Of a stretch of DNA of 64,000 nucleotides, positions 17,813 to 26,190 are shown in pieces. The notes beneath the pieces are model-generated. The model searched no databases, was not told the DNA's origin, and was given only the letters and a program-made list of their open reading frames with translations. The stretch spans positions 62,001 to 126,000 of the forward strand of contig NZ_JAKZFC010000007.1 in NCBI RefSeq assembly GCF_022549215.1, read 5' to 3'. The position numbers and the translations under genes were made by a program. Numbering within the stretch: the stretch's first letter is position 1; each line of letters opens with the position of its first letter. Source of the stretch: Solibacillus palustris. Its GTDB lineage: Bacteria; Bacillota; Bacilli; Bacillales_A; Planococcaceae.

Positions 17813-18412
17813 TTATATTCTTTTCTTCAATATCAATTGAAGCACTTTACTTCTCCCGTTATGACCAATTCCTTCTATTCGCTCTACTTCAGCACACATG
17901 AAATGAAGTACGTCATGTTTGTTTGCCCAATTGTGTAGTGCTGATTCGTTATATAAAAAATCGATTTGCTTTGGCCCACCAGTTTGATACTGCAATTGTG
18001 CATCTTCATACACTTCCATTAAAAAGATACCATCCGCTTTTAAAGAACCAACAATTTTATCTAACACTTCGTATTGATCGGCTTTTGAAAAATGACCAAA
18101 GATCATGACCGCTCCGTCATAAAAATCCTCTTCAATAGAGTCTTTAATTAAATCTTTTAATTCTGTCTTTACTTGTACTTGCTGCGACTTCGCTAATGCT
18201 ATCGTTTTCTGTAACCCTTCCTGTGCGTAATCAAATGCAGTAACATCATGACCCTTTGTTGCTAAAAAAACCGCATTCCTTCCTTCACCTTCTGCATAAC
18301 ACGCAATCCGTTTCGACTGTTCGAAGGCATTCACGTGTTGTTCTAAAAACGCATTCGGTTTCGTCCCATAAAAATACGTATCTGATTTGAATTTTTCATC
18401 CCACTGGTTCAT
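17813..18412 (-). CDS. Class I SAM-dependent methyltransferase, TehB-like
   Basis: About 199 residues. The opening MNQWDEKF...YFYGTKPNAFL and the SAM-binding region AEGEGRNAVFLATKGHDVTAFDYAQEGL are typical of the small TehB/UbiE-like methyltransferases. ATG 18412 is chosen because the upstream in-frame ATG 18421 touches the AAAGGA site. The substrate is unknown; relatives are often annotated as tellurite-resistance methyltransferases. Its leader carries copy B of the conserved element found before cydA. Confidence 0.8.
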   Translation of the reverse strand: MNQWDEKFKSDTYFYGTKPNAFLEQHVNAFEQSKRIACYAEGEGRNAVFLATKGHDVTAFDYAQEGLQKTIALAKSQQVQVKTELKDLIKDSIEEDFYDGAVMIFGHFSKADQYEVLDKIVGSLKADGIFLMEVYEDAQLQYQTGGPKQIDFLYNESALHNWANKHDVLHFMCAEVERIEGIGHNGRSKVLQLILKKRI

Positions 18413-18440
18413 TTTGAACATTCCTTTCGATATCGAAAAC

Positions 18441-18518
18441 TAGAAAAACACATAATAGCGCAAAATGCTGTCTTTTTCTTGTGGATTACATTGAAAATCT
18501 TATCTTTCTTATCCACTA
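18441..18518 (-). promoter_or_regulatory. Conserved leader element, copy B
   Basis: Second copy of the 12099-12187 element, lying between trxA and the methyltransferase start. It keeps TAGTGGATAAGA, TTTTCAA, GCGCTATT and TGTGTTTTTCTAG. GTGGAT pairs with ATCCAC, and AAAAAGACA nearly pairs with TGTGTTTTT. It lacks about 7 nt present in copy A. A perfect TTTCGATATCGAAA palindrome follows directly at 18426-18439. Confidence 0.5.
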
Positions 18519-18519
18519 A

Positions 18520-18556
18520 AAAGGCAAACGGTCGTATACAATATGCATACGACCAA
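18520..18556 (-). terminator. Probable trxA terminator
   Basis: On the minus strand GGTCGTATGC...GTATACGACC forms a hairpin just after the trxA stop, followed by GTTTGCCTTTTTAG. The T run begins a few bases after the stem, so it is a moderate terminator. Confidence 0.65.
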
Positions 18557-18564
18557 TCACACCC

Positions 18565-18879
18565 TTATTTATTGTCGCTAATGAACTCGATTAATAGCTC
18601 TTTTGGCATGAAGCCTGCTGTTTTTGCCTTTACTTCTCCGTCTATAAATAAAAGCAAGGATGGAATCGACATAATTTCATACTGTGCAGCTGTCACCTGG
18701 TTTTCATCCACATCTACTTTTACGATTTTTACATCATGACCGATTTCTGCATCTACTTCCTCAAGGACTGGTGCAATCATTTTACATGGGCCACACCAAG
18801 CTGCCCAAAAATCGACTAACACAACTCCCTCTAAAATTTCTTTTTCAAATGTTTGATCTGTTGCATGTACAATAGCCAT
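18565..18879 (-). CDS. trxA: Thioredoxin
   Basis: 104 residues with the active site WCGPC in VDFWAAWCGPCKMIAPVLEE, the cis-Pro loop IMSIPSLLLF, and the usual thioredoxin length. Cytoplasmic dithiol reductant for ribonucleotide reductase, peroxidases and others. ATG 18879 follows GGAGG by 8 nt; a TTG further upstream overlaps the ribosome binding site and is rejected. May be one of several thioredoxins in the genome. Confidence 0.93.
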   Translation of the reverse strand: MAIVHATDQTFEKEILEGVVLVDFWAAWCGPCKMIAPVLEEVDAEIGHDVKIVKVDVDENQVTAAQYEIMSIPSLLLFIDGEVKAKTAGFMPKELLIEFISDNK

Positions 18880-19125
18880 ACGTATAACCTCCAAAAAATT
18901 ATAATTAATTCATACTAAATGGTGTAATATTTGCTCACTTACTTAGCGCACATTTCGCCCCATTTTTTTCAGACTGCGGCTAACAGTCTCGTAGTGGAGA
19001 TCGACATTACTTGATAGCATTGTCAGTATGTCCAATTGACCTACTATTGGAGTACATGATGATTTTCCACTAAAACTCTCCAAACATTACGTGTTTTAAT
19101 TTAAAAGCAACTTACCCCCTAAACT

Positions 19126-19143
19126 TATACCCCTACAGGTATA
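19126..19143. promoter_or_regulatory. CsoR/CstR-like palindrome
   Basis: TATACCCCTACAGGTATA: perfect 6-bp arms around a C/T-rich centre, flanked by ACT and AAGT. CsoR and CstR operators in Firmicutes have this ATACCC...GGTAT form. It lies 247 nt before trxA and 317 nt before the nitroreductase gene, with no csoR or cstR nearby. Confidence 0.35.
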
Positions 19144-19365
19144 AAGTCAAGTGAATTGTCCAAAATTCTTAGACAGTGATTGTGTTTTTACTATCTTAAA
19201 ATGGGGCAATTACGAAAATGAAAAAACTCGTTCTGCTGAAGGAAATGAATAACTTCGACTGCGAAATACAACTATTAATAGTTAAGCCCGTAATCAAATA
19301 ATTTTTTATGTAATTATTACCTTTTGAAAAATTTGCAAGGCATATTCCACTAACCATAAATTATC

Positions 19366-19436
19366 TACTTACTTTATGTAATCAGATTATTTGCAAAAAG
19401 TAAGTAACTATATCAAAATAAGTATTGTATTACTTA
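19366..19436 (+). promoter_or_regulatory. TAAGTA/TACTTA half-site cluster before the nitroreductase gene
   Basis: Four 6-bp half-sites: TACTTA 19366, TAAGTA 19401, TAAGTA 19419, TACTTA 19431. The last two form an 18-bp perfect palindrome with a TTGTAT centre, 24 bp before the start codon. HxlR-family regulators such as YodB bind TACT/AGTA palindromes before nitroreductase and azoreductase genes, so a thiol- or quinone-responsive repressor is likely (inference). Confidence 0.5.
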
Positions 19437-19459
19437 CATACAATGAGGAGGATTTTCAT

Positions 19460-20023
19460 ATGACATTTCAAGCAAAAGAATTTCGTACAGCGGAGCATGA
19501 CATTGCCGACGTATTTTTAAATCGTTGGTCACCACGTGCATACGCAGACACACCGGTAGCAGAGGAAGTATTAAACCGTCTTTTTGAAGCAGCTCGATGG
19601 GCCCCATCTTCTGGTAATAACCAGCCTTGGCGCTTCATCGTTGCGAAAACGGAAGAGGATTTAGCGAAGTTCCATCCTGTATTAATGGAAGGCAATTTAG
19701 TTTGGGCAAAAAATGCACCTGTACTTGTTTTAGTTGTATCTGATAATACAAAGGGCTCTCATGAATTTGACGCAGGGACAGCTTGGGGCTTCTTATCATT
19801 ACAAGCTGCAAATGAAGGCTTAGTCACTCACCCAATGAGCGGTATTTATAAAGACGTAGCAAAAGAAGCATTTAATATTCCAGAAACGTTTGATGTTCAC
19901 TTAGCTATTGCTATCGGTTATAAAGGTGATAAAGAAATGCTTTCACCTGAGCTACAACAACGTGAAACACCATCTGGTCGCCGTCCTTTAGAAGAAATCG
20001 TATTCGAAGGTTCATTTAAATAA
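19460..20023 (+). CDS. Nitroreductase family protein
   Basis: 187 residues. FMN-binding and family blocks are NRWSPRAYADTPV, AARWAPSSGNNQPWRFIVA, and GWGFLSLQAANEGL. The GYKGD loop and GRRPLEEIVF end are typical. It reduces nitroaromatics or quinones with NAD(P)H in the cytoplasm. ATG 19460 follows GAGGAGG by 8 nt; an upstream in-frame ATG at 19391 lies in the operator region and is rejected. Probably repressor-controlled, as the preceding half-site cluster shows. Confidence 0.9.
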   Translation: MTFQAKEFRTAEHDIADVFLNRWSPRAYADTPVAEEVLNRLFEAARWAPSSGNNQPWRFIVAKTEEDLAKFHPVLMEGNLVWAKNAPVLVLVVSDNTKGSHEFDAGTAWGFLSLQAANEGLVTHPMSGIYKDVAKEAFNIPETFDVHLAIAIGYKGDKEMLSPELQQRETPSGRRPLEEIVFEGSFK

Positions 20024-20033
20024 GGCTACTTTA

Positions 20034-20062
20034 AGCGATGTGAATCTTGCTGTTCACATCGC
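20034..20062 (+). terminator. Hairpin after the nitroreductase gene
   Basis: GCGATGTGAA pairs with TTCACATCGC across a 9-nt loop. No strong T run follows, so termination efficiency is uncertain. Confidence 0.5.
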
Positions 20063-20155
20063 TATGTTCAATTAAAATAGGAAATCTTATTTCTTGAGAA
20101 GGGGAAACTCTGCATAATGATTTTAATTCAGTTATGCCATAGCCATTCCCCACAA

Positions 20156-20812
20156 CTAGAGCTTCTCATCCAATTTCTGAATCTTTGAGTGGGAAATTAA
20201 ATAAACATTACCTAAAATGTCAATTTTGTCTCCATTTACACGTACCGCGCAATCTTTGTTCGAAGCATAAATATTCATTTCTTCCGATAAGGGCGACAGT
20301 TCGTCTTGAACCAACGCAATGTTGTTTTCAAGATCAAAATGAGAAAGGACGGAAAAATCGTTCAGGCCGATGCCATCGTAAACAGAGCTTTTTTCAACAT
20401 TATAGCCTAAGTTTTTCGAGCATACCCATTTTGCAGACATGTTGATCGCTCCAGCGCTTGCCCCCATCACAACGGCTTCGCTTTTTTTAATCACATCCGA
20501 CAATTCATACTCCATTAAAAACTTATTTTGTTTTAGAGTATCTCCACCCAACAAGAAAATGACCGAAGCATTTTGAATTAATCTTTGGGCATCTTCCTTC
20601 TGCACGTGATAGTTAATTAAATGATATTCATCAAACATAATGCCGGCCTGATCCAGCCACGAGCGTTCCGTAGCACCATCGGCTTCATCATTTAATGGAT
20701 TCGAGCTAATCATAGTGAGTGATTTTCTATCAGCTATATCCTCCCGTAACACCTTGCCTAGTTTTTCTGGAAAAAAATCGTTAAACCAACCTAAATAATA
20801 GTGAGTTTTCAT
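20156..20812 (-). CDS. Peptidase S51 (dipeptidase E-like)
   Basis: 218 residues. The nucleophile Ser is in AVVMGASAGAINMSAKW, and the class I amidotransferase-like fold is indicated by FLLGGDTLKQNKFL and a DHF-like SHFDLE stretch. S51 enzymes cleave Asp-X dipeptides or process cyanophycin. ATG 20812 lies 5 nt after GGAGG; a more distal in-frame start is less likely. It starts 26 nt after the lipoprotein gene, which is probably co-transcribed. Confidence 0.82.
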   Translation of the reverse strand: MKTHYYLGWFNDFFPEKLGKVLREDIADRKSLTMISSNPLNDEADGATERSWLDQAGIMFDEYHLINYHVQKEDAQRLIQNASVIFLLGGDTLKQNKFLMEYELSDVIKKSEAVVMGASAGAINMSAKWVCSKNLGYNVEKSSVYDGIGLNDFSVLSHFDLENNIALVQDELSPLSEEMNIYASNKDCAVRVNGDKIDILGNVYLISHSKIQKLDEKL

Positions 20813-20838
20813 AAGTACCTCCGTAGAAAATGAAATGT

Positions 20839-21489
20839 TCATCGATTATTAATTGTAATCTGAGTGGTCTCTAATCCTAGTCGTTTTTTTAATTCTTCAG
20901 TAATAGTAAATGAAATAGTTGAGCCTTCCTCTACCCCTACAAATTTATGATGTATTCCAGTAACAACCGTTCCATCAGTGAAATATGTTTCAGTAGGTTT
21001 TGAATTCATTGTTATGTGCTCTGGATAATTCCCATTTATTTGTCCTTGCATAGTTATTTTATTTGGCAACACAAGATAGACGGGTTGCCTTTCCATCAAA
21101 GAAATCTCAATGGCAGTTTCATGTATTTCAACAATACCATTTGGTGGAACAGTTACTCCGTTTATTTCCAATTCATAATCCCATAACTTTATTGCTAAAT
21201 CTTTTAATTGAGCGTTACTATAGCCTTTAATAAGGTCATCTATCAATTGTTTATAATAATCGGCTTCCTCTTTCTTATAATTAAAATCAGTTTGAATATT
21301 ATCCAAATCAGCTTGAAGTTCCTCATTCTGCTTTTCTAGTTTGTCTATTTGAGTAGTTTTATCTTCCAGAAGCTGTGTCGAAGCGTTTACTTCATCTATA
21401 TCATCACTATTTGTAGAGTTATCGCGATTATTATCTGAGCAAGCAACGAGAATAAACATAAGACTCAAGCATCCTATTATTCTTTTCAC
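20839..21489 (-). CDS. Lipoprotein with coiled coil, unknown function
   Basis: 216 residues. A lipoprotein signal ends in LVAC (Cys16). A heptad-like stretch rich in Glu, Gln, Lys and Leu follows (residues about 40-75), and a beta-rich C-terminal domain (100-216) has no recognised family. GTG start at 21489 with a weak AGG site. Anchored on the outer face of the membrane. It precedes the S51 peptidase gene by 26 nt. Confidence 0.7.
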   Translation of the reverse strand: MKRIIGCLSLMFILVACSDNNRDNSTNSDDIDEVNASTQLLEDKTTQIDKLEKQNEELQADLDNIQTDFNYKKEEADYYKQLIDDLIKGYSNAQLKDLAIKLWDYELEINGVTVPPNGIVEIHETAIEISLMERQPVYLVLPNKITMQGQINGNYPEHITMNSKPTETYFTDGTVVTGIHHKFVGVEEGSTISFTITEELKKRLGLETTQITINNR

Positions 21490-21708
21490 CTAATCCACAC
21501 CCCTGAACTTTACATTATTTTACTAAATATACCAATTACTTTACACCATAGCAAACAAAGTCCCAAAAGCGTCGTTAGGCAACCTAATAATAATAATAAG
21601 CAGTATTCTTATTCATTGAATTCTGGGGATTTCCCTATATGCTACAATTAAAATATCATTTCACTATTTGGTGGTTATTTATAAATACTGAAGAAAGAGG
21701 TGAGTAAA

Positions 21709-22053
21709 TTGAAAAAAGCAATAACAATTAGTTTAATTTTTATTTCGATTATTCTTTCAGGATGTAATTCAATCAATTTAAGCGATGCTGAATTTACGAA
21801 CGTTACACCAGCCGAAATTAAAATGGATAACATTACTTATCTATTGACTGATGAAGTTTTAACTACTAATGAGGTTGAAGATCAAATAGGAAAGGTTACT
21901 CAGATTCAGGTGCTTGTTTCTTATTCAGAAGACCAAAACCCTTTTAAAAATCCGAGTAAAATTTTTAAGGTAAAGGATAGAAGTGTCGAAAAGGCTATTG
22001 CCATTCAAGTTAATGACAAACTATATCTTGCAAATATTGATGAATCGTTTTAA
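21709..22053 (+). CDS. Small lipoprotein, unknown function
   Basis: About 114 residues with a lipoprotein signal ending in ILSGC. The mature part (NISYLLTDEVLT-like segments and KIFKVKDRSVEKAIAIQVN) looks like a small beta domain common in Bacillus lipoproteins without assigned role. A TTG at 21709 is 6 nt after AGGTG; a GTG at 21700 overlaps that site. Divergent from the lipoprotein at 20839. Confidence 0.65.
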   Translation: MKKAITISLIFISIILSGCNSINLSDAEFTNVTPAEIKMDNITYLLTDEVLTTNEVEDQIGKVTQIQVLVSYSEDQNPFKNPSKIFKVKDRSVEKAIAIQVNDKLYLANIDESF

Positions 22054-22078
22054 TAACTGTTATATGATGAGACAATAC

Positions 22079-22567
22079 TTATTTTATTTTCTCCGCCAAC
22101 TCTAAAATAATCCCTTCTGGCCCACGAACGAAGCATAATTTATAAGCATTTTCGTAGTTTTGTATCTCACCAATAAGTTCTGCGCCTTTGTTTGTCAATT
22201 TGGTAACAAGAGCTTCAATATCTTCAACAGCAAAGGCAATATGCTGGATACCCAGATTATTTACTAAAGGATGCTGTATGGCAATTTCATCTTTTGGCGT
22301 GTGAAATTTTAATAGTTCTATATTTACGTCTCCATCTGGCGTTCGCAACAATACTAATTCAATATTTGCATCACTATCTGGCATTCGCGACATTACAACT
22401 TCCTTTCTAGCATCTTGAAGTCCCATTATTCGCTCCATGCGATCCACCCACTCACCTTCCACTTTTCCCTCACCTAGCATTTCAAGGCCTAAGTCAAGAA
22501 AAAATGCTTTCGCAGCAGGTAGATCATTGACGATTATACCAACATGATCTATTCTATGGATTTTCAT
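22079..22567 (-). CDS. VOC-family (glyoxalase-like) protein with internal repeat
   Basis: 162 residues with two beta-alpha-beta-beta-beta units. Likely metal ligands are His8 (RIDHVG), His109 (IQHIAF) and a Glu near the end (IILELAE). It most resembles the methylmalonyl-CoA epimerase/lactoylglutathione lyase branch. Residues 60-73 and 74-87 are a tandem duplicate of one 14-residue strand unit (RMPDSDANIEL and RTPDGDVNIEL), which may distort the first metal site. Monocistronic. Confidence 0.8.
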   Translation of the reverse strand: MKIHRIDHVGIIVNDLPAAKAFFLDLGLEMLGEGKVEGEWVDRMERIMGLQDARKEVVMSRMPDSDANIELVLLRTPDGDVNIELLKFHTPKDEIAIQHPLVNNLGIQHIAFAVEDIEALVTKLTNKGAELIGEIQNYENAYKLCFVRGPEGIILELAEKIK

Positions 22568-23123
22568 CTAGCATACTCCCTCTCTTCCTATTTTTTATAC
22601 TACCCTTTTCTAATGATTCTTTAGCAATCATGCCCGATTGCGGAAGATTGATTTTATTGAAAATCAATCAAATTAGTACAGCAAGTATAACATATTTATG
22701 GCTTTTATCTTTCATTCCCCAGAAGATGCGAGGAGATAACCGTCTGTCACTTACTGATACAATGCTTTTCCTAATATACATTGAATAGTTGTATAGGATG
22801 TGAGAACCCTGATATTCCTATAGTTCTCACATTGGAGTAAAGATGACCGCAAATTCACAGCGCTAAGAAATTTATGCAAAGTGACGAACCAAACAAGTAA
22901 AAATACTGCTACATTAATCGTTTGCACTTCCTGTATAAAAAGCTGTATAAATAATGATCATAAGAAAAGCCACGAAACGTTGATGTCACAACATTTGTAG
23001 CTTATTAGTTCGTTTCCAATCTTTTATTTGGGAACGTTATTTTATATGATGTTGTATAGATTAATCATTAAAATATTATCGAATAAACAACCGATTCTTT
23101 CATTAGAACACTTATATACCAAT
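22568..23123. other. 556-bp intergenic region without recognised genes
   Basis: Lies between VOC and DUF2268 genes, both on the minus strand. The only clear structure is an 8-bp perfect hairpin at 22800-22830 (GTGAGAAC/GTTCTCAC) with a 15-nt loop. No coding remnant was convincing in either strand. Confidence 0.5.
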
Positions 23124-24083
23124 TCATTTATACTTATCAAAGTATTTTCCCTTCTCAATAATCTCTTGTGAACTTAATGCTGTCCAATCTTCAGGAGTTT
23201 GGTTAGGATGTAAGTCGAGATAGGATTTAATCATCTTATACCCTTCATTGTAACCATATAGCAACGGTAAATCATTTCCACCAAATAAAATTTCTCTTGA
23301 ACGATTCAAATCCTTTTTGTTTAAATCAGGTTCAATTTTAGACCACAGTTCTTTGTTAAAAGTTAAATCTACTGGGCTATAGTCAAGATAGGGAAAAACG
23401 GTTTTCTCGAACATGACTGCCTTTCCTTCAAAAATAAGATTATCTAAAACAGATAAAGAATTGTTACCTAAATACTTTTCTGCCCAAAAACTATGATGAT
23501 ATTCGTGGGCAACACCAACTTTTATATAATCGTCATCAACATATTTATTATAGGGAATAATGATTTTTCCTGCCCCAACCGTAACGAAGGGCGCATTAAA
23601 ATCAGTAGTAGGAAATACACATACCGCAACGTCTTTATGAGAAGGTAATAGTTCTGCTGATTTCAAAAGTGCCTCTTGAATAAGTGCATTAATTATTATT
23701 TTCCTATCCTCTATTTTTTGGCTAATTGATTCCAATTCCGTAAAATTTTCAGGAACGGAATGGAGAAGATTTTTTGCCATGTAAATAAATTCTCCATTTT
23801 CAAAACAATCCTTGTAAACAGGTTGAATAATTTCTTCTTTGTATAATACCAAGTTTGAATTTTTCGGATTTTCCTTCACTTTTTCAATATACTGTTTAAC
23901 TAACGGAGTGGCATGAACGATTTTAAACTTTTGTTGAGTTTGAGGGTTCTCAAATGTATATATCATGTCACTGTCATCCGTATTTTGCTCTTTCTCCTTT
24001 TCTTCAGTTTGCGTACAGGAAGTGAGCATTAATAGTATTAAAAGTAGAATAAAAGGTGCGCTAGTTTTTAGATAGTATTTCAA
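23124..24083 (-). CDS. DUF2268 putative Zn-dependent protease lipoprotein
   Basis: 319 residues. A lipoprotein signal ends in LTSC. The zinc motif HEYHHS sits in VGVAHEYHHSFWAEKYLG, followed by a downstream Glu in LIFEGKAVMFE that may be the third ligand. This matches DUF2268 (YjaZ-like) predicted proteases. Likely tethered outside the membrane. TTG start at 24083 after AGGTGGG. No proven substrate. Confidence 0.82.
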   Translation of the reverse strand: MKYYLKTSAPFILLLILLMLTSCTQTEEKEKEQNTDDSDMIYTFENPQTQQKFKIVHATPLVKQYIEKVKENPKNSNLVLYKEEIIQPVYKDCFENGEFIYMAKNLLHSVPENFTELESISQKIEDRKIIINALIQEALLKSAELLPSHKDVAVCVFPTTDFNAPFVTVGAGKIIIPYNKYVDDDYIKVGVAHEYHHSFWAEKYLGNNSLSVLDNLIFEGKAVMFEKTVFPYLDYSPVDLTFNKELWSKIEPDLNKKDLNRSREILFGGNDLPLLYGYNEGYKMIKSYLDLHPNQTPEDWTALSSQEIIEKGKYFDKYK

Positions 24084-24152
24084 TTCATTCCCACCTTATC
24101 TAATATTCAAAGAACATTTATCCCCTTGTGGATTTGTTCGATACATTTTGCC

Positions 24153-24995
24153 TCATAAGATACCTATCGTCTCCTTGACAAAGGCCTCAAAGTGTTCAAG
24201 CTCTTCAATATACGGATGGTGATTGGATTGTTCAAATACGGTTAACTGTGCATGTGGTATTAGTTTTGCTATTTCATATGTAAATTCAATCGGGCATTGT
24301 GCATCAAAGCGCCCGCCAAATATAAAGCTTGGAATCGTAATGTTTGTTAATGCTGCACGAACATCATAACTCTTCACTTCTACTTTTCTAAAATAATCAA
24401 GCGCTCTGCCGTTTGTTTTGCCACTGTTCGGTAATGATAGTGCTAGCTTTAATTTTTCCTCATCGTAATACGACATTAATGACCATTCATATGAGTATTT
24501 TTGCCGTTCTTCCACCGTTGTAGCGGGGTTATTTAATAATTCCATGATTTCTATGATTCGTGCAAAATTTGAATTGTCCGCGCAGTACATGCTTTCAGGA
24601 TGACTTGCATAAGCCTTACTCGCCGCTGTACAGCCCGCAATCATTTTCGTTAAGGAATGAGGTGCTAAAACCGCGTATTGTAATGCCAGCATGCCACCTG
24701 TAGAATGTCCTGCAAATGCCCATTTTTCAAAACCTAATGCCTCGCGAATCGCCTCTAAATCTGCAATGATTTCTGGAAATTTCATTTGTTCATCTGCTGT
24801 GACTGGCGATGAATTCCCTGCACCGCGCACATTAATTAAAAACACTTCATAGTGCTCTGTAAATGGATTGGCAAACAAATTACCACGCGCATCAAAATGT
24901 GAAAAATAATGCGTAATTGCAAGTGGTGCACCTTGCCCTTTTGTAAAATATTCAAATGTTCCACGTGTTGTTTCAATGAAATGCTGTTTCCACAT
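24153..24995 (-). CDS. Alpha/beta hydrolase, proline iminopeptidase-like
   Basis: 280 residues. The nucleophile Ser is in GHSTGGMLAL, the acid in GGRFDAQCP and the His in SNHHPYIEE near the end. An NVRGAGNSS oxyanion-type loop is also present. Cytoplasmic, no signal peptide. ATG 24995 follows AAGGCGAG; an in-frame TTG at 25025 would overlap the GNAT stop codon. It starts 30 nt after the acetyltransferase gene, so the two form an operon. Confidence 0.85.
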   Translation of the reverse strand: MWKQHFIETTRGTFEYFTKGQGAPLAITHYFSHFDARGNLFANPFTEHYEVFLINVRGAGNSSPVTADEQMKFPEIIADLEAIREALGFEKWAFAGHSTGGMLALQYAVLAPHSLTKMIAGCTAASKAYASHPESMYCADNSNFARIIEIMELLNNPATTVEERQKYSYEWSLMSYYDEEKLKLALSLPNSGKTNGRALDYFRKVEVKSYDVRAALTNITIPSFIFGGRFDAQCPIEFTYEIAKLIPHAQLTVFEQSNHHPYIEELEHFEAFVKETIGIL

Positions 24996-25025
24996 ATGCT
25001 CGCCTTCTTTCTTAAAATTTTTCAA

Positions 25026-25544
25026 CTAAAACTTTTCTAACACAGTATCCACACTGTTCCACACATATACTTCTTCATCGATTGTTACCCCACCGATTGT
25101 AATTGGAATAGTTTTCACAAACTCCGCACCGTAGTATTTGTAAAACTCACGTGACTTATTGTCAGCTAGTACTTCGACATATACTTTGTGAAAGCCTTGT
25201 TCTTTAAACGAATGCATTATCTGTTTTAACAAAAGCTTTCCGACACCCTTACCTTGGCAGTGTTCAAATAAATAAATGGCTGATAAATCCGTTGCACCTG
25301 GTTCAGTATTCGTGTCGCGCTTTTCTCCTACAACAAAGCCGATGATTTCATCGTTCGTTTCTGCGACAAAAATATTTCTAGCAGGATTGGCCATATTATT
25401 TTGCCATAGCGTTGTGCGTTGTTCATAACTTAACTTGTCTAAAAAGCTTTGTGGAATAATATTTTTATAAGTAGTGCGCCAACTATCTACATGTACCTTG
25501 GCAATATTGGCTGCATCTTCTAGCTTTGCAATTCGAATGATCAT
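25026..25544 (-). CDS. GNAT N-acetyltransferase
   Basis: 172 residues. The acetyl-CoA loop is HCQGKGVGKLLL, preceded by the beta-4 strand AIYLF and followed by FYKYYGAEFVKTIPI. The N-terminal block HVDSWRTTYKNIIPQSFLD is typical of the group related to ribosomal or small-molecule acetyltransferases. The substrate is unknown. First gene of an operon with the hydrolase. Confidence 0.85.
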   Translation of the reverse strand: MIIRIAKLEDAANIAKVHVDSWRTTYKNIIPQSFLDKLSYEQRTTLWQNNMANPARNIFVAETNDEIIGFVVGEKRDTNTEPGATDLSAIYLFEHCQGKGVGKLLLKQIMHSFKEQGFHKVYVEVLADNKSREFYKYYGAEFVKTIPITIGGVTIDEEVYVWNSVDTVLEKF

Positions 25545-25652
25545 ATTAAATTCCTCCCGTTACCATTATTGGCTCATCACCATAAGTTGGGGATGCGTCA
25601 TGATTTTTCATTAAAATAGGATTTCATAGTCCGCTTAAATAGTATTTAATAG
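25545..25652. other. Spacer before the phased repeat array
   Basis: Start of a 670-bp gene-poor interval (25545-26217). It carries the GNAT promoter region but no feature beyond that. The rest of the interval holds the repeat array, a gene relic and a terminator, listed separately. Confidence 0.4.
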
Positions 25653-25766
25653 AAATTCGCACGTATTTTTCAAAAATCGCACGCAAATGCTCGAAATTCG
25701 CACGTATACCTTAGAAATTCGCACGCATCTTACGTAAAATCGCACGTAAAATCAAAAAATCGCACG
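25653..25766. repeat. Six-unit array with 20-21 bp period, core TCGCACG
   Basis: The core TCGCACG starts at 25657, 25677, 25698, 25719, 25740 and 25760, spacings 20, 21, 21, 21 and 20. The common unit is about AAATTCGCACGTAT with variable A/T filler. The period equals two helical turns, so all cores face the same side of DNA. No flanking cas genes or replication gene. Confidence 0.85.
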
Positions 25767-26052
25767 TATCCAATAAATCTCGATTAAGTAGTAGCCCATC
25801 TAAAGCCGATTAGAGAAATCAAGCCCATGTTTCATGATTATCCATATTATTACATTATTCAGAATTTTTGTATAGAGTATTGACCCATTTTACTCCAGCT
25901 CATTCTAGCAAACATCAAAAATCGCAAATAATAATAACTAGAAGTCATAACAGAAAATAGTTTCTTATTTGTAATGTCATTTTACAATGAATTCACGGTC
26001 AATTTTCCTTTGAAAAGTTTATTAGTTGGGACATCTTATATTTATAATTTAA

Positions 26053-26181
26053 ATTTTCAATTGCAATTTTGAACTATCTTTTTATGATGAGGAAAACTTA
26101 AATCAATTTTTTGCTCTGGGTTTTGAACGCGATGAAATGAAAGATAATTTATTGAAAATTATAGAGGTGACAATAAAATAA
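26053..26181 (+). pseudogene. C-terminal gene relic followed by a terminator
   Basis: After a stop at 26050, 42 codons stay open to TAA 26179-26181, ending in LGFERDEMKDNLLKIIEVTIK. There is no start codon with a ribosome binding site. An intrinsic terminator immediately follows in the same direction, as expected if this is the tail of a lost gene. Family not recognised; chance is possible. Confidence 0.3.
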
Positions 26182-26190
26182 CGCCTAAAA

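Larger units (their letters stand above)
18880..19459. other. 580-bp divergent intergenic region
   Basis: No gene was found. It holds the trxA promoter region, a 6-bp-stem hairpin at about 18972-18990 (AGACTG/CAGTCT), a CsoR/CstR-like palindrome at 19126 and a TAAGTA/TACTTA half-site cluster at 19366-19436 before the nitroreductase gene. The middle contains no clear relic. Confidence 0.6.

Noticed and set aside
25653-25766. CRISPR array
   Set aside because: The conserved core is only about 7-13 bp, the spacers are A/T filler of 7-8 bp, and no cas gene is in the window.
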